Of a DNA stretch of 64,000 bases, positions 25,916 through 37,699 are shown piece by piece. Every line of letters begins with the position of its first letter. The stretch's first letter is position 1. Under the pieces are notes generated by a model, which was given only the letters and a program-made list of their open reading frames with translations, did not search any database and was not told where the DNA came from. The stretch comes from Palaemon carinicauda (taxonomy: Eukaryota > Arthropoda > Malacostraca > Decapoda > Palaemonidae). The DNA lies in NCBI RefSeq assembly GCF_036898095.1, contig NC_090744.1:7101718-7165717 (forward strand), read 5' to 3'. Made by a program: the position numbers and the translations under genes.

Positions 25916-26587
25916 CATGCTGAACTTGACACTTCTTCGTTCAGGAAGAAAATTTTTATTGACTTACAGGGAGCTCCTCTCTAGACGAGTGACAGAGATA
26001 GTATAGGATTCGAGTTTACCTATAACATATCTCTACTTACTTGAAGGTGTTTCTATGAATAATTTTTCGCTTTTTTTATTAAGGAAGAAATGATTACATC
26101 GGTTTGTCTTTCTCATTGTAAAGATGAGTGAAAATATATAATTACGTGGCATTATTATTCCTTATGGTATTTTCACAGCAGTTTTTATAATGTTTTATAG
26201 AATAAAACGAAAAAAATCCGCCCTAGAGAATCCTAAGCTACCACTGATATATCTACAAATCCAAATTTAAAAGCTCTCATGTGACCTTTGACCTATTCAG
26301 AAATTATCCGAATTGGAAAGCTCTGATTCGACCACTGACATACTCAGATAAAATGCTAAGATTTTCAAATATTCATGGAACTTTTTCACGCCTACTCCCA
26401 TACTGTACATTTACTGTACATATGTGTATGTTCCAATACTTAACTCAGTATTATTGTTTTTATGAATACATGGTCTATAATCGGTTTCAATTTACCTGTA
26501 TGTATTTAGTCTTACAGGTAAATAATAGCTTATCTCAATTGAGCCATTTTAATGGCTTGCTCATATCTAGTTCGAGGTAACTGCTAG
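25916..26587. other. No feature recognised
   Basis: A 99-residue frame at 26281-26580 has no recognisable motif and is probably spurious. Confidence 0.45.
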
Positions 26588-26775
26588 TAGGTTTAAAGGT
26601 TACTCATGAATGGCAAAGGCAAGGGACAGTGACAATGTCCTAGCAGGACAATGTCCTAGTAGGACAATGTCCTACAGATCTGCTATACATACATAAGATC
26701 AGCGCCTAACACCCTTCTCTTCGTAAGCTAAAACCAAGGAGGACCGGGCATGGATGCTGTGATGATCTTTGTCTC
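26588..26775 (-). repeat. SINE fragment with a small internal tandem
   Basis: Contains GGTTTAAAGGTTACTCATGA, AGGGACAGTGACAATG and AAACCAAGGAGGACCGGGCA, matching the SINE family. A 15-base AGGACAATGTCCTAG unit is repeated three times at 26632-26676 and is itself nearly palindromic. Confidence 0.7.
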
Positions 26776-26897
26776 CCAGTTTGATTAGTGTCGTAAAGCA
26801 TTAGCTTTTAATATAGAAGATTTCCATTTTCGTCTGTATTCGAAAATTATGTCCTCCGACGCTTTTCATTGTGTCCTTTGAAACCTAGGAGCTAAAG

Positions 26898-26898
<1 letters not shown>

Positions 26899-26972
<74 letters not shown>

Positions 26973-27064
26973 GTAATAATAATGATAATAATAGTAATAA
27001 TAATAATAACATTCATAGGCCCTTTTTCCTTTCATTATTCTTATTAAGGTGGACTATTATTTAA

Positions 27065-27115
<51 letters not shown>
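26899..27115. repeat. (CTA)n, (AAT)n and (CT)n microsatellites
   Basis: ACTACT repeats at 26899-26930, AAT-type repeats to about 27008, then (CT)n at 27067-27113. Confidence 0.95.
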
Positions 27116-27117
<2 letters not shown>

Positions 27118-27231
27118 GATGCGTAGTGAACAGTAATATGGTGAACTAATTCAAGAATAAGTTAGACAAGACCAAACAAACTCTCTTAACTAACTAATTC
27201 ACTTTACCCAAGAGCAAATGAAAGACGTATT

Positions 27232-27422
27232 TTAATGTTATTATCGTTCTTAAATATCTCTTGTAGTTTTTCCTTATTTCCTTTCCTCACTGGGATATTT
27301 TCCCTGTTGGAACCCTAGGGCTTAGAGCATCCTGCTTTTCCAACTAGGGTTGAAGCTGAGCAAATAATAATAATAAAAAAAAAAATAATAATAACAATAA
27401 TAATAATAATAATAATAACAAG
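27232..27422 (+). mobile_element. LINE 3' UTR copy with (AAT)n-like tail
   Basis: CTTATTTCCTTTCCTCACTG, TTTTCCCTGTTGGAACCCTA and CCAACTAGGGTTGAAGCTGA lead into an interrupted AAT tail. Confidence 0.75.
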
Positions 27423-27463
27423 TGAGCAAGTCCTGAACGCGGACATGGTCCTCGTAGAGGACA

Positions 27464-27828
27464 TACCTCCGCCAATATGACCTTGACCTTTGACCTTTAT
27501 AAATTTGAACATCACCCATGGGTTGCGCCTGGACTAGGACTTCCCTGTTGGCTTATGCAAAAGTCAGTGCTTTATTTCTGTCTCTTGATATGGCCACTTA
27601 TGTCATAGTGACACCAGTGACCCCTGTGACCTTGACCTTGGGGTGACCTTGACCAAAATTTAATCAGTTCTTCCATACACATTGGGGAACTACTTGGCCA
27701 AGTTTGAAGTGATTCCGTGTAGAAATGTGGCCTCTACGTTGTCCACAGACAGACAGACAAACAGAGAAACAAACAAACAAACAAACAAACAAACCGAACC
27801 GAAAACATAACCTCCGCCGCTTGGCGGA

Positions 27829-27831
<3 letters not shown>
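27464..27831. repeat. Repeat element bounded by CCTCCGCC and GGCGGAGG, rich in TGACCT half-sites
   Basis: It starts ACCTCCGCC at 27466 and ends in a hairpin CCTCCGCC-GCTT-GGCGGAGG (27811-27830), followed by (AAT)n. Inside, TGACCT occurs at 27478, 27484 and 27491, and again at 27627, 27633, 27644 with TGACCA at 27650, so in direct pairs with 0- and 1-base spacing. These are nuclear-receptor half-sites. A (CAAA)n-type stretch precedes the hairpin. No protein is encoded. The end sequence reappears in degenerate form at 30120-30240. Confidence 0.75.
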
Positions 27832-27878
<47 letters not shown>

Positions 27879-27952
27879 TAATAATAATAATAATAATAAA
27901 TGGAGTCTCCACGGAAGGACCAAAAAGTCTTTCAGGGATTCAAAATCCTTGT

Positions 27953-28005
<53 letters not shown>

Positions 28006-28215
28006 AAACTCTATGGCTTATTTACACCAGTTCAAAGGAAGGGGGAACATGATTTCTTATTTCATATCCTCAATGGACTCTTTTCTCTGTTGGAGCCCTT
28101 GTTCTTAGAGGATCCTGCTTTTCCAGCTAGGGTTGTAGCTCAGCAAATAATGTTAATAATAAATGGAGTCTCTGCGGATGGAGCAAAACGTCTTTGAGAC
28201 GTTCAAAATCCTTGT

Positions 28216-28288
<73 letters not shown>

Positions 28289-28345
28289 GCCCAATGGCAT
28301 ATTTACGCCAGTTCAAAGGAAAGGGGAACATGATTTCATAGGACC
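27832..28345. repeat. (AAT)n plus two tandem modules with (CT)n tracts and a LINE tail between them
   Basis: 'AATGGAGTCTC...AAAATCCTTGTAACT(CT)n' then '...TTACACCAGTTCAAAGGAA.GGGGAACATGATTTC' occurs twice (27900-28055 and 28160-28345). Between them is TTGGAGCCCTTGTTCTTAGA plus CTAGGGTTGTAGCTCAGC, a short LINE 3' UTR piece. Confidence 0.85.
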
Positions 28346-28984
28346 AAAGCGTAAAATAATGAAGACTGCAACAAATTACAATAGATCAACATGTTTGTTG
28401 TGACCAAACCAACACATCATTAATTATGACAAAGCGAAAAGGGGGAGAAAGAGAAGAGAAAATTGCAGTGTAATCAAGAGACGAAATTATTTGAGCTGTA
28501 AACTAGAAGCTGTTCGTTAAGTTTCACTCTGAAGTTTGTCAACAGAGATGAGAGAAATTTGATGTTATTATCGTATCCTCTTCTTGGATGTGTTTCATAC
28601 ACAAAATACTTGATTTTCTTAATTTGAATATTACGAGTTAAAATTGAAATACTGTTTTCATAATACTAAAAAATTAGCTTTTTCTTAGTGTTTTATTGAC
28701 AATTATTGACACAAAACTTATTCCTTTTATTTATAATGTAAATTCATATATATTCTGGTACGATTCGATGAATGAGATGAAAGCTGATGAATAGAATTGT
28801 ATGGTACATATACAGTCAGAAAAGGTAAAAAGTTGATAAATGTAGAGACAGAAATGCAAAGAAACCGGAGGTCAAGATGAGAAGGGGAATCAGGATATTT
28901 AGTAAGAAGATTTGAATGAAACAAGAATCTTGGAAATGTATTATAATTTAGAAACATTTTGAAGTAGAGGGGCACTCAGTTGAA
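28346..28984. other. No feature recognised
   Basis: AT-rich, short frames only. Confidence 0.45.
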
Positions 28985-29325
28985 CGCAGACCTCCACCAT
29001 GGCAGCTTATTTTTTGAACTTTTGCTCGGCTTTGACCTTGATCTTTGACCTTAAAATGTATTAATTGGCGCTGATTTTCATGCACACATGGCACTCAAGT
29101 AATCGATTCTATGAAAAATTCGAAATATTGCAAACAAAAGATATATTTTTTTCTTAGACCTCCACCGTGGCAGCTCATTTCTTGAACCCTTTTCTCGACT
29201 TTGACCTTGATCTTTGACCTGAACATGTATTATTAGGCGTGGATTTCCATACACATATGGCACTCAAGTAATCTATTCTATGAAAAATTTGAAGAATTGC
29301 AACCAATGGATATATTTTTTTCTGA
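28985..29325. repeat. Two tandem 168-bp units with TGACCT half-sites
   Basis: AGACCTCCACC(A/G)TGGCAGCT begins at 28988 and 29156. Each unit has TTTGACCTTGATCTTTGACC and ATGGCACTCAAGTAAT. The half-site pattern and ACCTCC start suggest a relative of 27464-27831. Confidence 0.85.
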
Positions 29326-29619
29326 CTCAGTTCTATACTTGTTATATTTTATACACTTTACTTTGCCTCCTCCTCGTATTCTTTGAAGTTTTTTTATTTC
29401 TCTCTCTCTCTCTTCTTCCAATTTGACATTTCTTTTGCGAGAGTTATTCTAAAAGACTTTGCTCACCGTACCGTGTCACTGTGTCGCTTATTCATTATTC
29501 TGTGGTTTTCTATTATATTTGTTCGTTTGGTGAAACCTATCCAGATGTTTCAGTGCTTTTTCTTCCATTCATATGTCATTGTTAACCTTTCAGCAGAGAG
29601 GTTAGCCACACTCTTTCTC

Positions 29620-29780
29620 CCACATACATACACACATACATACATACATACATACATACATCATTCGCTGTTACTATTCCACTGCAGAACAAAGGCAAAA
29701 GATATGTCTTTCCACTTGCGTTTGTTTATATTCTTTCTATGCCAGTCCACATGCATACACACACACACACACACACACAT

Positions 29781-29814
<34 letters not shown>

Positions 29815-29891
29815 TGTATATACATACATACATATATATATATATATACATATATATTTATAAACTATATATATACATACACACAGATATA

Positions 29892-29933
<42 letters not shown>

Positions 29934-30020
29934 CATATATATTTATAAACTATATATATACATACACACAGATATATATATATATATATATATATACATA
30001 CATATATATATACACAATAT
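29620..30020. repeat. (CATA)n, (CA)n and (TA)n microsatellites with a duplicated ~100-bp block
   Basis: ATATATTTATAAACTATATA and CATACACACAGATATATA occur twice (29852-29895 and 29938-29980). Ile-Tyr frames over it are artefacts. Confidence 0.92.
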
Positions 30021-30119
30021 ATACATATATTCATATATAAAATTAACCTTGAACTTCCAAAATTCAATAATTTCCGACTATTTACATAACATTTAATCCC
30101 TACAAGTTTTATTACTCTA

Positions 30120-30240
30120 CGATTAAAACTATAGCCAGGAAACTGTTCACAAACAAACACACACAAACACAAACACACACACACAAACGTGGGGTAAAAC
30201 ATAATCTCCTTCCAACTTCGTGGGCTGAGGTAATAAAAGA
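30120..30240. repeat. Degenerate end of the CCTCCGCC/GGCGGAGG family
   Basis: (CAAA/CA)n followed by AACATAATCTCCTTCCAACT and GGGCTGAGGTAATAAA has the same order as 27760-27835, with substitutions. Confidence 0.5.
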
Positions 30241-30831
30241 CTGCAAAAAAAGTAATGGTTAACACCATGAAAAAAAAAATCCTATTTCGAATAAAATTGG
30301 ATTGCTATGCAACAAAGTTCACAAACTAAAATTTTCAAAAAATATCAAATAAAAGCAATTTTATTTCATTGCGTTAGAAATGCAAACGATGTTCAGTTCG
30401 AATAATTTTGGAAATTACAAAGATTATTTGTGAAAAGATAAATTGTTCTAAAATGAGAATTTTAATCTATTATTGTTTTGAGGATATTTGGATTTGAATT
30501 TTTACAGAGGTGCAAAACATAAATCGTTTTATCGAATCATTTATAGAAAATTCGTTCGGTAGAAAATAAAATGGATTTTGCGTGAAGAACTTTTCTTTTA
30601 CTATTTTTAATAGATAAAATTAATAAAATGACAGAAATTTCTTTTCCTTACAATTTACTAAATAAGATTAATAGGATGATTTTTTTTTCCTATGAAATGG
30701 TAACAAATGTTTATATTTGATTTTGGTTGTACTAATTTAAGATTAATTATCACATCAAAACACTATTTCAGAAGACTTGTCTAAGAGTTATATATCTATC
30801 AATTAAAGCAATTGTAACCGGGTAATTAGTA
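30241..30831. other. No feature recognised
   Basis: Strongly AT-rich sequence without repeat or gene signals I can support. Confidence 0.45.
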
Positions 30832-31000
30832 TGCGTACCAACCGTGTGTCACACGATCGTACATATTTCATTTTGTGCTTGTATCTTCGCTCTCCCCTCA
30901 CACTAAAAATAACCTGAAAAAACATGTCTGTTTTTCTCAATGGTAACGGTGTCGATTTTTGAACATGAAATTTTCTGTTGCCTTGAGCTTTTGTATATAA
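30832..31000 (+). repeat. Diverged CsRn1-type LTR, cut by the assembly gap
   Basis: TACCAACCGTGTGTCACAC, TTGTATCTTCGCTC, GTTGCCTTGAGCTTTTGTAT match the 254-bp LTR in order, with many differences and a short deletion. The sequence breaks off at TATATAA, the TATA box, where the N run begins. It may be a solo LTR or the start of another element. Confidence 0.8.
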
Positions 31001-31500
31001 NNNNNNNNNNNNNNNNNNNNNNNNNNNNNNNNNNNNNNNNNNNNNNNNNNNNNNNNNNNNNNNNNNNNNNNNNNNNNNNNNNNNNNNNNNNNNNNNNNNN
31101 NNNNNNNNNNNNNNNNNNNNNNNNNNNNNNNNNNNNNNNNNNNNNNNNNNNNNNNNNNNNNNNNNNNNNNNNNNNNNNNNNNNNNNNNNNNNNNNNNNNN
31201 NNNNNNNNNNNNNNNNNNNNNNNNNNNNNNNNNNNNNNNNNNNNNNNNNNNNNNNNNNNNNNNNNNNNNNNNNNNNNNNNNNNNNNNNNNNNNNNNNNNN
31301 NNNNNNNNNNNNNNNNNNNNNNNNNNNNNNNNNNNNNNNNNNNNNNNNNNNNNNNNNNNNNNNNNNNNNNNNNNNNNNNNNNNNNNNNNNNNNNNNNNNN
31401 NNNNNNNNNNNNNNNNNNNNNNNNNNNNNNNNNNNNNNNNNNNNNNNNNNNNNNNNNNNNNNNNNNNNNNNNNNNNNNNNNNNNNNNNNNNNNNNNNNNN
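31001..31500. other. Assembly gap of 500 N
   Basis: Exactly 500 N, a round number that suggests a placeholder of unknown true size. Confidence 0.99.
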
Positions 31501-31603
31501 GGTGCCCTTTTAGCTCGGAAAATTTTCCTGATCGCTGATTGGTTAGAATTATCTCGTCCAACCAATCAGAGATCAGGAAATTTTTCCGAGCTAAAAGGGC
31601 ACC
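31501..31603. repeat. Near-perfect hairpin (44-bp arms) abutting the gap
   Basis: GGTGCCCTTTTAGCTCGG at 31501 is matched by its reverse complement ending at 31603. Arms of about 44 bp differ at two positions and enclose about 14 bases. The left edge touches the N run. Its shape resembles a fold-back MITE. Confidence 0.9.
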
Positions 31604-31734
31604 GCTGCGAGTCGGTGCAAAATCTGCATCGCTAAAAGAAATTGACTATAGAACTGATATTTCTAATGTATAGTTAATATTAATGAATGGAATTAAATAA
31701 CTATAAGGAATACGAGTAAGTGATTTAGACCAAA

Positions 31735-31927
31735 ACATGATCTTCCAAATCAGGCAGTTGAATCTGTGGAACTTCCAAAGTTCAAACTTGCAGCAAATGT
31801 TTTTTCATGTTGAACAGCTGGCATAAATATATAGTTTATATATGAAAGATCTATTCTAATGTTGTTACTGTTCTTGAAATATATGGCATCTTGCTTTTGC
31901 AACTAGGGTTGTAGCTTAGCTAATAAA

Positions 31928-31968
<41 letters not shown>

Positions 31969-31981
31969 GTAGTAGTTTAGC

Positions 31982-32052
<71 letters not shown>
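31735..32052 (+). mobile_element. LINE 3' end copy with double (AAT)n tail
   Basis: 31740-31830 contains a degenerate protein tail (LPNQAVESVELPKFK), matching 16395-16440. The UTR is mostly deleted, leaving GCAACTAGGGTTGTAGCTTA. The tail is two AAT tracts separated by GTAGTAGTTTAGC. Confidence 0.75.
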
Positions 32053-32053
<1 letters not shown>

Positions 32054-32336
32054 ATTTTGAATAATTTATTCCAGAAATAGTAAAACCAATATTGCCACTT
32101 TATTGTATTCAGAAGAAATCTAATTTTCTTATGAAATCAAATATACAGAAAACCCACATCACCTCTCTTATTAATATTCATAGAATCATATATATGTAAA
32201 CTACTACTCTAACATATTTACTTAATAAATTTTTACTAATTATAAAAGATATAACTCGAATGTATGTCACAATTAGTTGGAATAACAAAGGAAATGTTAT
32301 TCTGAGTTTTTCCTTCATCTAGTTGATAATAATTTA

Positions 32337-32617
32337 AAGGTTTAAAGGCCGCTCATGAATGGCAGAGACAAGGGACAGTGACCAATGGTCAGCGTGTAAG
32401 TCCCCTCTCCACCCAAGCTAGGACCAAGGAGTGCCTGGCAATGGCTGCTGATTACTCAGCAGATAGACCTATAGGCTCCCCCAAAGACCCAATTTTTTAG
32501 GTCATAAGGATGGTGAGATTGCAGCGACCATAGAAGCTAACGAGTTTCAGCAGGACTCGAACCCAAGTCTAGCATTCATCAGTCAGGGACGTTACTACAT
32601 CGGCCACCACATTTGGA
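32337..32617 (-). mobile_element. tRNA-derived SINE, near full-length
   Basis: On the minus strand the head reads GTGGTGGCCGATGTAGTAAC, where TGGCCGATGTAG fits a pol III A box. Then 32553-32563, reversed, gives GGTTCGAGTCC, a B box. The distance between the boxes fits a tRNA. The body (GGGACTTACACGCTGACC and, further on, TCATGAGCGGCC) ends at 32337. Partial copies are at 17393, 26588, 7941 and 22930. The source tRNA was not identified. Confidence 0.75.
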
Positions 32618-32679
32618 TTTTTGGATGCCCCTTAATTGCCTATTTATTATAAACGCAAAGTAATATGGCCTAAATAAGT

Positions 32680-32998
<319 letters not shown>

Positions 32999-33179
32999 AA
33001 TATCAAGGAAGGAATCTAAGCATCAACCAAAATTCTCCAGCAGTGGGACGATCTTGACCCGAGAAGGACAAGAACAACCTTTACAGACAGAACAAATAAA
33101 GGCGAGTTTCGTCTCTGACTTGAAATGGTAATTTTTACTGTTTGGGACTCACCATTTTTGGCGGTAAAAGTTTTTTATT

Positions 33180-33668
33180 AAAATATTACCTTATTCTTCG
33201 GCCATTTATGTTACTCTAAAGTGAAGGTAGAAATGCGTTTCTCAGTTTGCTATTTATCGTAATTCGAAATGAACTCTGTTATGATTAAGTTTATAAACAT
33301 GATTGAATCAGAAAAAAATATTTAGATGTTTCTGAATCATCCAAAAAGAGTTTAACCTTATCACTGAAAAATGACGGTAGAAATGAGTCTCTCATTTCGT
33401 TATTTATCGTATTTCGAAATAAACTCTGTTATAAGTTACGGTCAATTTACGTTTATAAATAGATTTGAATAAAAAAATCTATTTGGATGTTTATGAATGA
33501 GACAGTCAGAGCTTTACATTATCTGGTAGAAGAAAATTTCATATTATTTTTTTTTGGGAAATTTTCAGATGTTTATGATTGATGCAGAAAGAATTTTACC
33601 TTATCCATGTAGAAAAAAATTTCAGAGTAATTTTCATTTATTTAAAAACCAAAAGTGAACCAGTTTTA

Positions 33669-33725
<57 letters not shown>

Positions 33726-33735
33726 ATATATTGTG
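33180..33735. repeat. Two to three diverged ~155-bp tandem units followed by (TA)n
   Basis: GGTAGAAATG.GT.TCTCA.TT and TATTTATCGTA(A/T)TTCGAAAT occur at about 33227 and 33374. A third unit near 33540 retains only TTTTCAGATGTTTATGATTG. (TA)n follows at 33671-33730. Confidence 0.7.
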
Positions 33736-33879
33736 ATCAATCAGATATACTTATTCATTATCTTAATGTGTTGCTTTTGCATTTAAAAAAACTTGAAAAA
33801 ATATTACTTTAAATTCACACAATTGTTAACGTTATATCAGAAATGGAAGCTAAATTTTCTTTATTATTGATTAAAAAAA

Positions 33880-34095
33880 TCCTCTGGGATCCACAAGGCA
33901 CTAGAAGAGTTGGAAGACCCAGGCCTACATGGCTGAGGACTATGAAGCGTGAAGTAGGAGAGGATGAATGGCGAAGTATTGATTTAAAAACTAAGACAAA
34001 GACGACTGGCGAAATCTAACCGTAGCCCCTTTGCGTCAATAGCCGTAGGAGGAGATGATGATGATGATGATGATGATAATAATGATGATAATTGA
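33880..34095 (+). pseudogene. 3' end of a second LINE family, with (GAT)n tail
   Basis: 33900-33965 translates as RRVGRPRPTWLRTMKREVGE, the Gly-Arg-Pro...Trp segment found near the end of RTE/Jockey-type LINE proteins. A one-base frame change follows, after which DDWRNLTVAPLRQ leads to a TAG at 34039-34041. The UTR is very short (CCGTAGGAGGA) and runs into (GAT)n. This is a 5'-truncated copy of a different LINE from the AAT-tailed family. Confidence 0.65.
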
Positions 34096-34400
34096 TTGAA
34101 AACAGCTTCAACACAGAACCTGACACTTGATTGACATACTTTTGTTATATAATCTGGAATAAACTCCAGCAATTGCATTCATAAAATATATGAATGTCCT
34201 GAAATATTGAAAAATGAAAAAATAAAAATGCTTTCAATAAGCCATACATCAAGAGGGGAAACAAATGATTTTCTTTTATATTACAAATCACTGTTGTTTT
34301 AAATTCGAAACTGAATCGTTGGTAGAAATAAAGATATCGAATTGATATTTTAGTCATTTTTTTATGGGAATGGGTAATCAGTTTCTCCAGCAGATAGGAC

Positions 34401-34434
<34 letters not shown>

Positions 34435-34527
34435 GTTATTGTTATTGTTATTATTCTTATAACTAATATTATCATCATTATTATTATTATTATTTCATTA
34501 TTATTTCTTCTTCTACTACTACTACTA

Positions 34528-34562
<35 letters not shown>

Positions 34563-34693
34563 ATTATTATTATTATTATTATTATCGTTATCGGTATTGT
34601 TATTGTTGTTGTTGTTACTATTATTATTATTATTATTATTATTATCATTATCAATAATAATATCATTATTATTATTTCTACTACTACTACTAC

Positions 34694-34742
<49 letters not shown>

Positions 34743-34760
34743 GCTATCGTTATCGTTATC

Positions 34761-34804
<44 letters not shown>

Positions 34805-34838
34805 CAATATATATCATTATTATTATTTCTACTACTAC

Positions 34839-34923
<85 letters not shown>

Positions 34924-34999
34924 GCTATCGTTATTGTTATTGTTATTGTTGTTGTTGTTGTTGTTGTTATTCCTGTTGTTGTTGTTGTTGTTGTTATAG
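34401..34999. repeat. Long compound triplet microsatellite (TTA)n with TTG, TCA and CTA blocks
   Basis: About 600 bases of TTA-type triplets. The block order 'TCATTATTATTATT TCTACTACTA' is repeated at about 34480, 34665 and 34815, showing internal duplications. Confidence 0.97.
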
Positions 35000-35050
35000 T
35001 TGTTAACTAAGCAGCAACCCAACTTTATAAAAGCAGGATGCTATTAAATA
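35000..35050 (-). mobile_element. Remnant of the LINE 3' tail, minus strand
   Basis: GTTAACTAAGCAGCAACCC and TATAAAAGCAGGATGCTAT are the reverse complement of the shared tail, and explain the adjacent (TTA)n as an expanded LINE poly-triplet tail. Confidence 0.6.
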
Positions 35051-35560
35051 CCGCAGATAAATATGACGGAATTATTAATGACACCATACCCAGAATTGCT
35101 AAAAGTTCTCTGTGGAATTACATTAAATTTTGATTTATACCAGACACAGACACTGTAAAAAAATCTGATGGAACTAATTTTATCATTCCCAAAATTTATG
35201 ATAATATTATGTAGTGTTCATCTAAAATCTTTTAAACCTTCCTCTCTACAATAAGATAATTACTGAAAATAGGATCATATTCCTATTTCGTTTTATCTTA
35301 AATAAAAATATATAAAACTAGACCACCATTCAAAAACACATATAACGAACTCTCTTTTTGTTCAGTATGCAAAACAGGTTAGGAATTAATTTTCGTAATT
35401 CCCATCATTTGAAGAAAACCGTTACGTAATGAATTCTTTTGACAGTGATGACATTTGCAAATGAGGTCAGATTGGCCTTTTATTTTGTGCTCGTGCGCAA
35501 AAAAAAAAAGAAAAAAAAAACTGTCCCAGAGCTAGGTGGTGAGACCTGCAATGTTGAACT
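35051..35560. other. No feature recognised
   Basis: Unremarkable sequence, one A-run at 35500-35520. Confidence 0.4.
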
Positions 35561-36270
35561 CATCCGAAACATGGGTAACTAAGAGGAGAGATGAGAACAG
35601 GATTGATGTAACTGTGATGAGGATGTTGAGGAGATGGTAATGTGGACTTACAAGAAAGGATAAAGTTAAGAACAATCATGTTAAAGGTACTCTCAAAATA
35701 GCACCAGCTTTAACCAAGGTGAGAGAAAGTAGAATGAGATGGTATGGACATGTAGAGAGACGAGAGGTAGGATTGGTGTAACTGAGATGAGGATATTGAG
35801 GTGGCAATGTGGACTTACAAAAAAGGATAAAGTTAGGAACAAATAGGTTAGAGGCACTCTCAAAATAGCACCAGCTTCAACCAAGGTGACAGAAAGTAGA
35901 ATGAGATGGTATGGACATGTAGAGAGACGAGAGGAAGACAAGAAAGGATAAAGTTAAGAACAAGCATGTTAGAGGCACTCTCAAAATAGCACCAGCTTCA
36001 ATCAAGGTGAGAGAAAATAGACCAAGGTGGTATGAACATGTAGCGAGACGAGAGGAAGAAGACCATCCGATAAGGAAGATGATGAATATTGACTACCTGG
36101 TGAGTGAAGGTTAGTTAGACCAAAATTGAGATGGATTGTGTGAAAAGAGAAATGAGGGAGTTGGGATTGAGCAAGGGAGATGCACTGAACCGAAGGAAAT
36201 GGGAGGATGTGTTCAGGAACCATTACATCGACTCCAAATAGGGACAAGCTTCTACAGAAAGAAGAGGACT
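35561..36270 (+). pseudogene. LINE reverse-transcriptase C-terminal fragment with internal duplications
   Basis: The end translates as RWYGHVERREE, then RPKLRW, then a segment with MRELGLSKGDALNRRKW and NHYIDSK followed by a stop near 36240. 'R-x-R-W-x-GHV' with a later 'RPK-x-RW' and 'A-x-(D/N)R..W' is the C-terminal signature of RTE-like LINE proteins. The stretch 'GTGGACTTACAA(G/A)AAAGGATAAAGTTA' to 'GTAGAGAGACGAGAGG' is present three times (about 35643, 35812, 35940), so the coding order is scrambled. Confidence 0.65.
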
Positions 36271-36600
36271 AAAAATCTGTATCATGAATGGAGACTTTCC
36301 CAAGCTCTTGGGTAGTCAAATTATTCATTTTTCTAATTTTCTTATTTTGATTCATTTTATTTACCTGCCAATGTTATTTATGTACCAATCTATAATATTT
36401 TCTTATTTTATAGATTTTTGTTTACTTTTTAGTAAATTTAAGAGCTGCAATTGTTTAGAGGGCTGTTGTTTAGTGTAGCCCAATAGAGGTTTTCTAAGCT
36501 CAAAGGTAGTCTAAATCTTCTATACTCTAATTTCGATATTCTTATTCTACTACCAATGTTATTTCATTTCCAATCTAGACTATTTCTGTATTATGTATTC

Positions 36601-36815
<215 letters not shown>

Positions 36816-36847
36816 ATATATCCATATTTTGTTTTTACTTTTCATTT

Positions 36848-37080
36848 AATGTTTGAGTCCTACTGGGAATCCTAAAGACTGAAGCTATTAAGGCTTTTAA
36901 CCAGAGACTGAAGACTTTCTTGTTCTTTAAAAACTTTGATAATGTGGATTTGATAATAAATATACAATACATTGTATGATAGGCCAAAATACCTAAGAAT
37001 ATATAGGATAAACAGATCCTGCAGGTCCTGTAGTGCTTAGGGTTCCTTGTGTGATAAGACTAGGAAAGCAGCCCTTAAAG
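36848..37080 (+). pseudogene. Possible C-terminal fragment of a third retrotransposon family
   Basis: 36880-36925 reads EAIKAFNQRLKTFLFF. 'FK/N-x-RL-x-x-FL' is common at the end of LINE-type proteins. Downstream is TGCAGGTCCTGTAGTGCTTA. Too short to place in a family. Confidence 0.3.
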
Positions 37081-37329
37081 AATATTATAGAAAGTATTCG
37101 ATTTTACTTATGTTTTGTCAGATTCTCTGTTATGTATATTTACTCTTTTTAAGCTACATTAATTATATAATTGAGAATCGTTCAAAAAATAGGATCGCAA
37201 TATATTCAGGAGCAAATGATAAGAATTCTCTTTGATCGACAAGACATTTGTATAAATAAAAATCAAATTGAATTAATGATAATAAGAAAAAGATACTGTG
37301 TCATTAGAAAGACAGTGAAGGTAGCTAAT

Positions 37330-37350
37330 ATTTCAATAGTGCATTCTTCT

Positions 37351-37425
<75 letters not shown>

Positions 37426-37505
37426 ACATAGCATGTCAATATGAAAAAATGGCTTCAACCTTTAAGATACTACATAACACATATATTTCATTAGTGCATT
37501 CTTCT

Positions 37506-37565
<60 letters not shown>

Positions 37566-37643
37566 TAACATAGCATGTCAATATAATAAAATTGCTTCAA
37601 ACTTTAAGATATTACATAACACATATCATTAGTGCATTCTTCT

Positions 37644-37697
<54 letters not shown>
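37330..37697. repeat. Three tandem ~145-bp modules, each with a (GA)n tract
   Basis: AGTGCATTCTTCTTGGAGAG starts at 37338, 37493 and 37631 (last with TTAGAG), each followed by GA repeats and AACATAGCATGTCAATAT or TTACATAGCATGTC. Same architecture as 9150-9625. Confidence 0.9.
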
Positions 37698-37698
<1 letters not shown>

Positions 37699-37699
37699 A

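Noticed and set aside
26281..26580. 99-residue frame
   Set aside because: No motif, repeat-rich surroundings and no splice or promoter signal nearby.
30803..31635. Long frames of 220 to 252 residues across the gap
   Set aside because: Almost entirely unknown residues from the N run.
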